Assembly: GCF_001721645.1 (NCBI RefSeq)
Contig: NZ_CP017141.1
Location: 744,001-808,000, forward strand
DNA from: Pedobacter steynii
GTDB taxonomy: Bacteria; Bacteroidota; Bacteroidia; Sphingobacteriales; Sphingobacteriaceae
Direction of reading: 5' to 3'
DNA length: 64,000 nt
Numbering within the stretch: the first letter of the stretch is position 1; each line of letters starts with the position of its first letter. Shown here piece after piece: positions 26,215-34,600 of this stretch. The notes under the pieces are model-generated. The model ran no database searches and had not been told where the DNA came from. It saw nothing but the letters and a program-made list of their open reading frames with translations. Made by a program: the position numbers and the translations under genes.

Positions 26215-26248
26215 GAAAGGCCGGATAAATATCCGGCCTTTCTTTTTT
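26215..26248 (+). terminator. Intrinsic terminator of ychF
   Basis: A 12-bp stem (GAAAGGCCGGAT with ATCCGGCCTTTC) around the loop AAAT is followed by six T residues. It may also act on the convergent mgtE gene. Confidence 0.9.
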
Positions 26249-26260
26249 ATGCTATTTTAT

Positions 26261-27634
26261 TTAGAGCAGTACTCCCGTCAGGAACATGACTGCAACAGAG
26301 AAGTAAATGATCAGACCGGTTACATCCACCAGTGTCGCTACAAAAGGAGCAGATGAAGTTGCAGGGTCAGCTCCCAGTTTTTTCAGGATCAGGGGCAGCA
26401 TAGAACCCGCCAGTGAACCCCAAAGGACTACACCTACCAAGGCGATTCCCACGGTCACTCCAATAAGTGCCCAATGTGGTCCATACATATCAGTGAAGAA
26501 GGTCCAGACAAAGATTCTCAGAAATCCGATACAACCCAGTACCACTCCCAGCATCAGGCCGGAGATGAGCTCCCTGCGCATTACCCTCCACCAGTCGCCC
26601 ACCGTAATTTCTCCTAAGGCCATCGCCTGAATAATCAGCGTAGAGGCCTGTGAACCGCTATTTCCACCACTCGAAATGATCAGTGGCACAAACATGGCTA
26701 ATATCACTGCTTTCGCAATGTCCGCTTCAAAATGTCCCATGGCAGTTGCCGTTAACATCTCTCCCAGGAAAAGTACCACCAGCCAGCCTATCCTTCTTTT
26801 AAATAAGCCAAAAATCGGCATATCCAGGTAAGGTTCATCCAGGGCCTGGGTACCCCCGATTTTATGCATATCTTCTGTATATTCTTCGTTTGCAATCCAT
26901 AGGATATCATCTACAGTCACAATACCAAGTAACACATTATAATCGTCTACTACGGGTAAAGCCACCCGGTTATTCATTCTGAATATGTTGATCGCTTCTT
27001 CCTGATGGTCGTTCGCCTTTAGCGCGATCAGACGCTGATCTGTCAGGTCTCCGATTTTTGCTTCCGGATCTGCCAGGAGGATTTCCCGGATCCTGATGTC
27101 GTCCAGCAGTACGCCATCTTTATCGATCACATAGATCACATCAATCGTTTCGGAGTTTTTCCCATATCTTCTGATGTGTGCCAATACCCTGGATACCGTC
27201 CAGTCTTTTTTGACTGCCACATAATCCGGTGTCATCAGCCTTCCCACACTGTCTTCTTCGTAACCCAATAAGGAAAGTGCCTCAACCCTATCCTTAGCCG
27301 GCAACAGAATGATCAGTTTTTTTACCGCATCTCCTTTCAGTTCACTGAATAAGGAAGTACGGTCGTCTGGAGGTAAAAGGTTAATCAGCTCGGCAAGCTT
27401 ATTTCCAGGAAGTTTTTTGATGATTCTTTCCTGAGTCGGGAAATCCAGGATTCTGAAGACATTCACTGCCCTTTTAATGGACAGGGTATCAATAAATGTA
27501 ACTGCGTATTGGGGAAGTTCGTCTATTAAATGCTCGACGTCTGATATATTGAGGTCATCCAGATATATCTTCAATTGTGCACTGTCCTCCTGCTCTAAGA
27601 GCTTTACGATCTCTTCAACAATCATTTCTTCCAT
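26261..27634 (-). CDS. mgtE: Magnesium transporter MgtE
   Basis: This 457-residue Mg2+ channel-like transporter has the three parts of the family. A cytoplasmic superhelical N domain (about 1-130) holds PNYAVTF-like and LPPDDRTSLFSEL segments. Two CBS domains (about 135-255, with SVGRLMTPDYVAVKKDWTV and TVDDILWIANEE) gate by Mg2+ binding. Five transmembrane helices (about 285-457) include the pore-lining segment SSGGNSGSQASTLIIQ and LIISSGGNSGSQ, the signature of the pore. Length and order are canonical. It is convergent with ychF. Confidence 0.96.
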   Translation of the reverse strand: MEEMIVEEIVKLLEQEDSAQLKIYLDDLNISDVEHLIDELPQYAVTFIDTLSIKRAVNVFRILDFPTQERIIKKLPGNKLAELINLLPPDDRTSLFSELKGDAVKKLIILLPAKDRVEALSLLGYEEDSVGRLMTPDYVAVKKDWTVSRVLAHIRRYGKNSETIDVIYVIDKDGVLLDDIRIREILLADPEAKIGDLTDQRLIALKANDHQEEAINIFRMNNRVALPVVDDYNVLLGIVTVDDILWIANEEYTEDMHKIGGTQALDEPYLDMPIFGLFKRRIGWLVVLFLGEMLTATAMGHFEADIAKAVILAMFVPLIISSGGNSGSQASTLIIQAMALGEITVGDWWRVMRRELISGLMLGVVLGCIGFLRIFVWTFFTDMYGPHWALIGVTVGIALVGVVLWGSLAGSMLPLILKKLGADPATSSAPFVATLVDVTGLIIYFSVAVMFLTGVLL

Positions 27635-27873
27635 ATACGCCTTTTCTTTACATGATTTTCATCACCATTACAATTGTTATTGTCCTTATGAAATCATCGC
27701 AATAATGGTTCAGCGATGGTATTTTTCATTTTTGCAAAAGTGCTTTTTTATTTTTGAAAAACTGCCTTTATAGGGGAATATTATTGTCATTCAGTAAATC
27801 AGGTATTTGAGCATCTTTTAGGAAATTTATGATAAGGATGTGGATAAGCATTTTAATATCCGAAATAGTTTCC

Positions 27874-27881
27874 TAGATTTG
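27874..27881 (+). promoter_or_regulatory. -7 promoter element of the tRNA-Arg gene
   Basis: TAGATTTG matches TAnnTTTG exactly; a TTTT box lies 19 bases upstream (27851-27854) at the -33 position. The predicted start is about 10-16 bases before the mature tRNA end. Confidence 0.7.
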
Positions 27882-27897
27882 CAATCTTGAAAAACAG

Positions 27898-27969
27898 GCA
27901 TTCGTAGTTCAATGGATAGAATGTCAGATTCCGGTTCTGATGATGGGGGTTCGAATCCCTTCGAGTGCA
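27898..27969 (+). tRNA. tRNA-Arg (anticodon CCG)
   Basis: The 72-base sequence folds as a cloverleaf. The acceptor stem is GCATTCG/CGAGTGC (one G-U) and the D stem GTTC/GAAT. The anticodon stem TCAGA/TCTGA holds the loop TTCCGGT, giving anticodon CCG (27931-27933). The T stem GGGGG/CCCTT holds the loop TTCGAAT. The discriminator is A and CCA is not encoded. It reads the codon CGG. No intron is present. Confidence 0.95.
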
Positions 27970-27973
27970 CTTT

Positions 27974-28016
27974 GCCGGATTGAAAATCTTAATAAGATTT
28001 TCAATCCGGCTTTTTT
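27974..28016 (+). terminator. Intrinsic terminator of tRNA-Arg
   Basis: A 17-bp perfect stem (GCCGGATTGAAAATCTT with its complement) around a 3-base loop is followed by TTTTTT, starting 4 bases after the tRNA. It makes the tRNA a single-gene transcript. Confidence 0.95.
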
Positions 28017-28104
28017 ATGCCCTAATCCCGGCATGACAGGCAGGCCGGTAGAATTCAGGCAGATTCTTCTGCATCTAAAAATATAGAAAGCTTAAATTTG
28101 TGCA

Positions 28105-28533
28105 ATGGAAATAAAACTAAATGGGAATATCGACCTGGATGGTTTTACAATTACCAGTAAAACCAAAATCACTGACCTACCTAAATACTTCAATAATGAA
28201 AATGTGACCCGGGTTCAGGTACTGGATGAGATGAAATCAGTTCAGTTTAGTGCTACCGAAATAGAATTGAACGGGAATACGGTCCAATTATCTTTAAGGT
28301 TCGAAGAAGATGTTCTGGTTTCCATATTTATTACAGTTAAAGAACTTGACAATCAGTATAAAACCGCCGATGATTTTTATAGCGGTTCAGAGAAAAGGCA
28401 TTCTCAATACAAGAAATGGCTCAAGAGCCATATAAGTTTTAAGTTAAGTGATTTTGCCGGAGGAGAAATTGGCAGCGGAGAAGATAAAAGTGGCAATGTG
28501 TTCATCTACCTTCACAACGGGAACAATAAGTGA
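28105..28533 (+). CDS. Hypothetical soluble protein
   Basis: This 142-residue protein lacks a signal peptide and membrane segments. It appears to be mostly beta: MEIKLNGNIDLDGFTITSKTKITDLPKYF followed by alternating strands FSATEIELNGNTVQLSLRFEEDVLVSIFITVKE, then a helix (SEKRHSQYKKWLKSHI). I recognise no family. Its 3' end overlaps the convergent gene at 28512 by 22 bases. Small single-copy genes like this, next to other unknown genes, sometimes encode immunity-type proteins, but no toxin gene is visible, so this is only a possibility. Confidence 0.7.
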   Translation: MEIKLNGNIDLDGFTITSKTKITDLPKYFNNENVTRVQVLDEMKSVQFSATEIELNGNTVQLSLRFEEDVLVSIFITVKELDNQYKTADDFYSGSEKRHSQYKKWLKSHISFKLSDFAGGEIGSGEDKSGNVFIYLHNGNNK

Positions 28534-28751
28534 GCTAATTCGTCTTCGTCTATTCCGTCAACGGCTTTTATTCCAGGACCATAAGCCAGATCAAAATAGA
28601 CATTAAATCTCTTACCATTATACCTGCAAAGAAAAACATTGGCCTCTGCTGTCATTACCTCTTCTAAAATTTCAATTTTGTATCCTGAAGCCAGCTCCTG
28701 TAAAGCCTGCTTCAATTCCTCATAGCTCAATTTCTGAAATTCAACTTTCAT
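28512..28751 (-). CDS. Hypothetical small protein
   Basis: This 79-residue protein starts with a helix (VEFQKLSYEELKQALQELASGYKIEILEE) followed by beta strands (VFLCRYNGKRFNVYFDLAYGPGIKAV) and an acidic end (DGIDEDELAHLLF). There is no signal peptide. I do not recognise it; the alpha-plus-beta outline resembles small immunity-type or YwqJ-neighbour proteins, but no motif supports this. It is 23 bases upstream of the stop of the NamZ-like gene on the same strand, so it lies downstream in the same possible transcription unit, and overlaps the convergent hypothetical gene by 22 bases. Confidence 0.68.
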   Translation of the reverse strand: MKVEFQKLSYEELKQALQELASGYKIEILEEVMTAEANVFLCRYNGKRFNVYFDLAYGPGIKAVDGIDEDELAHLLFPL

Positions 28752-28774
28752 TAAACCTGTTTTCCCAAAGATAG

Positions 28775-30007
28775 CTAATCCGGATATAAAAGATACTTTG
28801 CCCGTATAGCCTTAAACTTCTGCAATCCAGGTTCCCAGCTTTTTCTGATGTCCGCTTCCGACATTCCGGCTATGATTTGTTTTCTCAATTGATCAGTACC
28901 TATGCGCAGATCAAAAGCTGATACATCCCGGCCCGCTCTTCCGGGAGTAAAGAAATTAGCTTTATCCGGATAAGCATTGTACAGTTCAATTAACCAGGAT
29001 AAATTAATTTGGCGGCTCTTCCGAAGTTTGTTAATGTCATAATTGCGAAGGTCGAGACCATAACAAACAGCGTCTTTATGATTTGGCCGTTCACTCATTC
29101 CACGAATACTTATCGGTTTGTATGAAAATGAATATTTGCCCTCCAATGCCGGGGCTCCCAAAATAGTAAATGGCATATAGGTTCCCCGCCCTTCATTGAT
29201 CGCGGTTCCTTCATACATACATAAGCTCGGGAAAAGCATCACAGCCTGCTGCGTATTTAAATTCGGGGAGGGATATATTGGAAGCAGGTAAGGCATATCA
29301 TGATTATAATTGGCAACCTTTATGATATTTATTTTGCATTGCTTTTTGAGATATCCTTCGCCATTAAGGTATTGTGCGAATTCCCCTATTGTCATGCCAT
29401 GGGTCATGGGTGTATAATGTATCCCAATGGCCGATTTAAATTTATCATCAGTCATTACCGGTCCGTCTATTACATATCCGTTAGGATTAGGACGGTCAAG
29501 AATTAACAGTTCTTTGTTGTTTTCTGCACAGGCTTCCATCACATACTCCAGCGTATTGATGTTAGTATAGTATCGGCAGCCTACATCCTGAATATCAAAA
29601 ACCATAAGGTCTATATCCGCCAGCTGTTCTTTTGTTGGTTTCTCATTTTTGCCATATAAAGAGATAATTGGAATACCGGTTTTAGCATCTTTCTCGTCGC
29701 TCACCACAGCTCCATTACTCGCATTGCCTCTAAAACCATGCTCAGGTCCAAACACCTTTACAATTTTAATTCCAAGGCTCACTAAGCTGTCTACACTGCT
29801 TTTCTTATCGATCATGGAACTCTGATTTGCAACCAGGCCAATTCGTTTTCCTTTTAGATAAGGCAAATATTTTTCAGTCTGGTCGGCGCCTGTAATAATT
29901 CCCGGTTTATTGGATATACCTTGGTTTGACGATGCCATTTGTGCGACACACCTAACGTTGCTGATCGCCAGAAGCGATAAAAAGAATATGGAAATATATC
30001 TCATCAT
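28775..30007 (-). CDS. NamZ/DUF1343-family exo-beta-N-acetylmuramidase
   Basis: The 410-residue protein matches the DUF1343 family, whose characterised member NamZ removes terminal N-acetylmuramic acid from peptidoglycan fragments (GH171). Signatures are KRIGLVANQSS, KVFGPEHGFRGNA, DIDLMVFDIQDVGCRYYTN and LLILDRPNPNG in the N-terminal Rossmann-like domain (about 35-235). The C-terminal domain carries EGRGTYMPFTILGAP. A signal peptide with a cysteine (LLAISNVRCVAQ) gives export, possibly as a lipoprotein. The ATG at 30007 leaves 4 bases after the upstream gene stop, implying one operon with the two hypothetical genes. Muropeptide recycling is the likely role. Confidence 0.92.
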   Translation of the reverse strand: MMRYISIFFLSLLAISNVRCVAQMASSNQGISNKPGIITGADQTEKYLPYLKGKRIGLVANQSSMIDKKSSVDSLVSLGIKIVKVFGPEHGFRGNASNGAVVSDEKDAKTGIPIISLYGKNEKPTKEQLADIDLMVFDIQDVGCRYYTNINTLEYVMEACAENNKELLILDRPNPNGYVIDGPVMTDDKFKSAIGIHYTPMTHGMTIGEFAQYLNGEGYLKKQCKINIIKVANYNHDMPYLLPIYPSPNLNTQQAVMLFPSLCMYEGTAINEGRGTYMPFTILGAPALEGKYSFSYKPISIRGMSERPNHKDAVCYGLDLRNYDINKLRKSRQINLSWLIELYNAYPDKANFFTPGRAGRDVSAFDLRIGTDQLRKQIIAGMSEADIRKSWEPGLQKFKAIRAKYLLYPD

Positions 30008-30011
30008 TTTT

Positions 30012-30257
30012 TTAAAGTTTGTTTGGAACAAGCTTATAATTTCTTTGAAAACTTTTGGGGTTCATATCTACAAATTCGTAAGCTTCCAATGAAGCTATTT
30101 TGCTGCTGAATGCTTCTAAAGCTTCCTCCTGGCTCCATTCTTTTGGATAATGGAACCCATCAAAAATCACATTTTGTACGACGATTTTAAAATCGTGATT
30201 GAATTCATCTTCTCCGGCATAAGTAAGGGCAATCTTTCCACTCCATTCCAGATCCAT
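30012..30257 (-). CDS. Hypothetical protein, C-terminal half of a TGA-interrupted frame
   Basis: The 81-residue reading frame begins MDLEWSGKIALTYAGEDEF and continues into a charged alpha-plus-beta region (YPKEWSQEEALEAFSSKIASLEAYEFVDM). Its ATG directly follows the TGA of the preceding gene and is in the same frame. The first residues repeat a motif, WSG(R/K)I, also found near the start of that preceding protein. Either it is a separately translated, coupled gene, or it is the second half of a single gene interrupted by a nonsense codon. I recognise no family. Confidence 0.6.
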   Translation of the reverse strand: MDLEWSGKIALTYAGEDEFNHDFKIVVQNVIFDGFHYPKEWSQEEALEAFSSKIASLEAYEFVDMNPKSFQRNYKLVPNKL

Positions 30258-30707
30258 TCAATCTGTAGTTTTGCTAAAAACAAAGCGATGCCCTGCGCAG
30301 CTGTCGTGCCCCAACACATATACTGAAAAAGCAAGGTTGTCATAGTCATCTTCATCTTGTAATGGCAGGGTGTCGGCTACAAGCCCTTTATCTATCAGCT
30401 CCTGGAAACGGAACGGGGCATTGGTCGTATCAAGTAGGATACCTTGATTATCTCCCCAGTAAGTAGATGACAAGGTACAGGCCTGATAATTATCCCAAAC
30501 AACTTTTGAGTGCCAGTTCGAAACCGTTTCTTCTTCATCCACTGATGACAAATGATTATCGTCCACATCATAATCTTCCGATACCAGGTGAAAATCGAAC
30601 CATAACTGGCCATCTTCGTCTATTCGGCCACTCCATTTGAATTCTTTTATCCCATGTCCGTTTGGATAGGGGCTATCTGTAAAATAAATTCTGTTTACCT
30701 TGTTCAT
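30258..30707 (-). CDS. Hypothetical acidic protein with WSGRI motif
   Basis: This 149-residue protein is acidic and cytoplasmic, with no signal peptide. It opens MNKVNRIYFTDSPYPNGHGI and has FKWSGRIDEDGQLWFDFHLVSEDYD, a beta hairpin-like region, an acidic linker (DDNHLSSVDEEETVSN), then mixed strands ending HDSCAGHRFVFSKTTD. I recognise no family. The frame continues without interruption past its TGA into the next gene at 30257. It may originally have been one 231-codon protein with two related halves. It is transcribed together with the NamZ-like gene. Confidence 0.62.
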   Translation of the reverse strand: MNKVNRIYFTDSPYPNGHGIKEFKWSGRIDEDGQLWFDFHLVSEDYDVDDNHLSSVDEEETVSNWHSKVVWDNYQACTLSSTYWGDNQGILLDTTNAPFRFQELIDKGLVADTLPLQDEDDYDNLAFSVYVLGHDSCAGHRFVFSKTTD

Positions 30708-30769
30708 ATCCTGTTCTTCTTGTGTTCGTCACACAAAATTGCTGTAGTGTAAGTTGTATCCATTTCAAC

Positions 30770-30783
30770 CCCAGGTACCTGGG
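30770..30783. repeat. 14-bp perfect palindrome
   Basis: CCCAGGTACCTGGG is a perfect palindrome, 63 bases upstream of the minus-strand hypothetical gene start and 160 bases upstream of the divergent secreted protein gene. It could be a dimeric repressor site for either side; a single copy is only weak evidence. Confidence 0.35.
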
Positions 30784-30852
30784 CTTCTCCTATCTCTACA
30801 ATATAACAGAAAGAATAGAGATTCGCGCTTATGCCCCCGCAAAAAAATCAAA

Positions 30853-30884
30853 ATCGAATAATAGAAAAACAATATCGAATAATA
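30853..30884 (+). promoter_or_regulatory. 11-bp direct repeats 21 bp apart
   Basis: ATCGAATAATA occurs at 30853-30863 and 30874-30884, exactly two helical turns apart. They lie about 60-90 bases upstream of the secreted hypothetical gene at 30943 and may be activator half-sites. The 235-base gap 30708-30942 otherwise holds only the palindrome and a TAACCCTTTG box that is one base off the -7 pattern. Confidence 0.45.
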
Positions 30885-30942
30885 AGAATGCTTTTGCCCA
30901 AGGTAACCCTTTGCCTAAATTAATACATAAAAACATAACGTT

Positions 30943-31452
30943 ATGAAAAAATCACCCCTAACCATCGTACTGTTAATCAGCATTTTGTGTCTTAATATTA
31001 ATGCAATTGCACAGATTATTGTTCCAATCAACCCCATCGTCATGACCAGGGTAGACACCTTTGGTCCAGGTATACCAGGCAATGCACCTGTTGCCTTAAC
31101 TGTGACCTTAAAAAGATCTACGGGCTTTCTTACACAAACTCAATCCAGGACATTTGCTGCCAATGCGAATCAAACCGTTAATTTCACCAATTTTATAGGA
31201 CTGAATGGTATCAAATTCAGTGTTTCTCTGGGTGGTCTATCCAGTCAGGGCATTTATTACTTGCCGACAGCACTCAACGAGACGACCGTTATTCCCGCTA
31301 CAGATTGCGGGATGATGAACATTGCCGGGCAATATGGTTACAGCGTAAGCATCACCAATACCGGTCCCAGTCAATATGTAGTCAGACCGGTTAAACTAAT
31401 TTGTCACCTTTGCATCCCCTGCAATCCACCTACGCTGACCAAATCAAAATAA
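30943..31452 (+). CDS. Secreted hypothetical protein
   Basis: The 169-residue protein has a clear signal peptide (MKKSPLTIVLLISILCLNINAIA, cleavage near residue 23). The mature part is a beta-rich, low-charge chain with an N-terminal Pro-rich stretch (VPINPIVMTRVDTFGPGIPGNAP) and a C-terminal cysteine pair region (LICHLCIPCNPP) suited to a disulphide or metal site. I recognise no family. It has its own terminator and two upstream direct repeats. It could be a small secreted structural or surface protein. Confidence 0.75.
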   Translation: MKKSPLTIVLLISILCLNINAIAQIIVPINPIVMTRVDTFGPGIPGNAPVALTVTLKRSTGFLTQTQSRTFAANANQTVNFTNFIGLNGIKFSVSLGGLSSQGIYYLPTALNETTVIPATDCGMMNIAGQYGYSVSITNTGPSQYVVRPVKLICHLCIPCNPPTLTKSK

Positions 31453-31465
31453 CTATTTAACCTCT

Positions 31466-31507
31466 CCATCAAAAAAGCCTTTTTATATAAAAAGGCTTTT
31501 TTGATGG
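31466..31507. terminator. Intrinsic terminator after the secreted protein gene
   Basis: A perfect 19-bp stem (left arm CCATCAAAAAAGCCTTTTT) around the loop ATAT, with a six-T run inside the right arm. Confidence 0.9.
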
Positions 31508-31530
31508 AAGATACCCAGGGAGTTTCGTCT

Positions 31531-31538
31531 TATTTTTG
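31531..31538 (+). promoter_or_regulatory. Probable promoter of ccsBA
   Basis: TATTTTTG matches TAnnTTTG exactly and would give a leader of about 120 bases before the ATG at 31666. The leader contains the short hairpin GGCC-TATCA-GGCC. No good -33 element is visible. Confidence 0.45.
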
Positions 31539-31665
31539 CCATAAATTCAGTTCTGCTTATTTTTCTGGCCTATCAGGGCCATCTTTGCCGAAGTTTAGAA
31601 AAAATGCGTCATTTGCAGGTTGGCACCCGTCAACAGCATTGCTGAAATGAATAAGAAAAATAGGA

Positions 31666-34600
31666 ATGATTAAAAGTTTAGGAAAAATACTCTTCTCCAC
31701 CCGTACGATGGGTACCATGCTCTTGTTATATGCTTTTTCCATGGCCATGGCCACCTTTGTGGAAAACGATTACGGAACAGCAGTGGCCAAAGCATTGATT
31801 TATAATTGCTGGTGGTTTGAGCTGGTGATGGTCATCCTCGTACTGAATTTCATCGGTAATATAGGAAGGTATCAACTTACACAACGAAAAAAGTGGCCTT
31901 TGCTGGTATTTCACCTGGCCTTCATCATCATATTCATAGGCGGATACATTACCCGATACATCAGTTTTGAAGGCTCTATGCACATCAGAGAAGGAGAAAC
32001 CAGTAATGAAATCATTTCTGATGCAACTTTTTTCAAAGTACAGATTGGAAAAGACGATCAGGCATTGGCTTATGATGATGTTCCTGCAATTTTAATCTCG
32101 AATAACATACCGACCTATCTGAAACCATTTAAAAAGACTTTTGCTCCGGAATACGAATACAATGGAGAGCGGGTGAAAATGAAGGTCATTGATTTTTACG
32201 CAAGGGCGCAGGATTCCCTGGTCCGCGAAGCGTCAGGCAGACCTACGCTACACCTGGTTGTACTTGAAAATGGCCAGAGGGTTAACAAATACATTCCTTC
32301 AGGGAGTGTTCAGCTGATGCAGAACATGTTGGTGAGCTATAATAAGCCAACTCCTGGAACCATCAATATTGAAGATGCCAATGGCGGGCTCCAGATTACC
32401 TCTCCCTATCCTGGAAATTATATGATTATGGCTACCCAGGAGAAGAAAACAGTAGAAGGAAATACTGCCCCTCAACCTTTCAATCTAAGAAGCTTATACA
32501 CGATTGGCGCTTTGGCATTCGTCGTTCCTGAAGGTCCGGTTCCGGGTCGCATTACTTACTTTGAAGGAGATAAGAAAACCCATGAACACGATCCGGATCT
32601 GGTAAAACTGGAGATCACGACTTCCACAGCAAAAGACACTGTTTCTTTTTACGGTGGAAAAGGAATGACAAATTTCCAGCACCAGAGTGAAGTTGGCGGA
32701 CTTAGAATTTCGCTGGCATACGGTTCAAAAATATACAACTCTCCCTTCGGTCTGAAGCTGGTTGACTTTAAAATGGAGAAATATCCGGGAAGTAACAGTC
32801 CTGCGGCCTATTCCTCAGATGTGATGATCCAGGAAGAAACTGGAGAACGCCCATATAAGATCTTTATGAACCATGTATTAGACCATTCCGGATATCGCTT
32901 CTTCCAGGCCAGTTTCGACGACGATGAAAAAGGAACGGTACTCTCGGTAAATCATGATTACTGGGGTACTAATGTTACCTATATCGGTTATACCTTGCTT
33001 TTCCTGGGCATGTTCGTTACTTTATTCTGGAAAGGAACCCATTTCTCTAAATTAAATGAACAGCTGAAATCGATCTCTAAATCAAAAACACTGTTGTTAT
33101 TAATGCTGTTTTTACCTTTAGGCGCTGCTTTCAGTCAGAAGATAGACATGCACGGGAAAGATGGGAAAACAGCGCTACCCACAGCGGGAATTCCTGCTCA
33201 GGAAGAACATGTGCATACTGAAGGAGATGGCCATAACCATGACCACGAGCAACCCGAGGCCGCAAATCAGGCAACCAACCATGTACACGATCAGAATTTC
33301 CGAGCGGATGTTCAAAAGCTTTTAATGGCCAAGAATGTAGATGCAAAACAGTTTGCAGCTGCTATTAAGATTGATAAAGCCCATGCAGATAGTTTTGGCT
33401 ACCTGTTGGTACAAAATATAGACGGAAGAATTGAGCCGATCAATACCATGGCCCTGGAGATCCTGAGAAAGTTGCACCGTAAAGATCGTTTCCACTCCCT
33501 TACGGCAAACCAGTTTTTCCTTTCCGTTTCCACCGCTCCTTTTACCTGGATGAATGTCCCATTGATTAAAGTAGGTTCCAAAGGTGGCCCGGAACTGCTA
33601 AAAGCAGTAAAGGCAAATGAAGAAGGTTATACCTCTATGATCAACCTTCTGGCCATCAGTCCTGAAGGCAGTTTAGAGTTCATTTTAAAAGATCAGTACC
33701 TGAAGTCTTTTGCGAAAAAACCGGCTGAACAAGGCAGTTATGATAAGGATGTGATCGACCTTAATGATAAGTTACAGGCGATGCAGCAATTGATTGATGG
33801 TCAGTATTTAAGGATTTTCCCTATAGCTGGTGACACCAATAATACCTGGATTGCCATGCCTCCTTCAGATCCTGTTAATAAAGCAGTGGTATCCAGTGCG
33901 CTTGATCCTTATGTGAAAAGCATCAAAGCAGCGGAACTATCCGGAAACTGGGATGGAGCCAATATAGCCTTAAATGTAATTAAGGACATTCAGCTGAAAT
34001 TCGGTAAAGATGTAGTGCCCTCACAATCAAAGATCAATTGGGAGGTGAGCTATAATTCATGGAATATATTCCTGAATTTAATGATTACTTATGCCTTGTT
34101 GGGCACGGTAATCCTGACACTCGCCTTTTTCAAGCTTTTTAAATCCTCCAAAATGCTGGACAGGTTAGTGACCTTCACTTTAATTCTGATCAGTATTGCA
34201 ACCCTGCTTCAGGCAGTTGGCCTTGGTGCCCGCTGGTACATCTCCGGACATGAGCCATGGAGTAATGGCTATGAGGCGGTATTGTTCATCAGCTGGATTG
34301 GGGTATTATCCGGTCTGTTGATGTACAGAAACAGCAACGCTTTTATTCCTGCTGCCGGCTGTCTTATTGCAGTAATTTTAATGGGTTTTGCCCATGGCGG
34401 TTCACAGATGAACCCTCAGATTACCCCACTCGTTCCTGTACTTAAATCTTACTGGCTGATGATCCACGTAGCCATCATCACCTCAAGTTATGGATTCTTT
34501 GGTCTCAGTGCTTTGCTGGGAATGGTGGTTCTGGTACTTTACATCATCGATAGTAAAAAGATCAGTGCTAAAGTAAAAGCGTCTGTAACGGAGCTGACCA

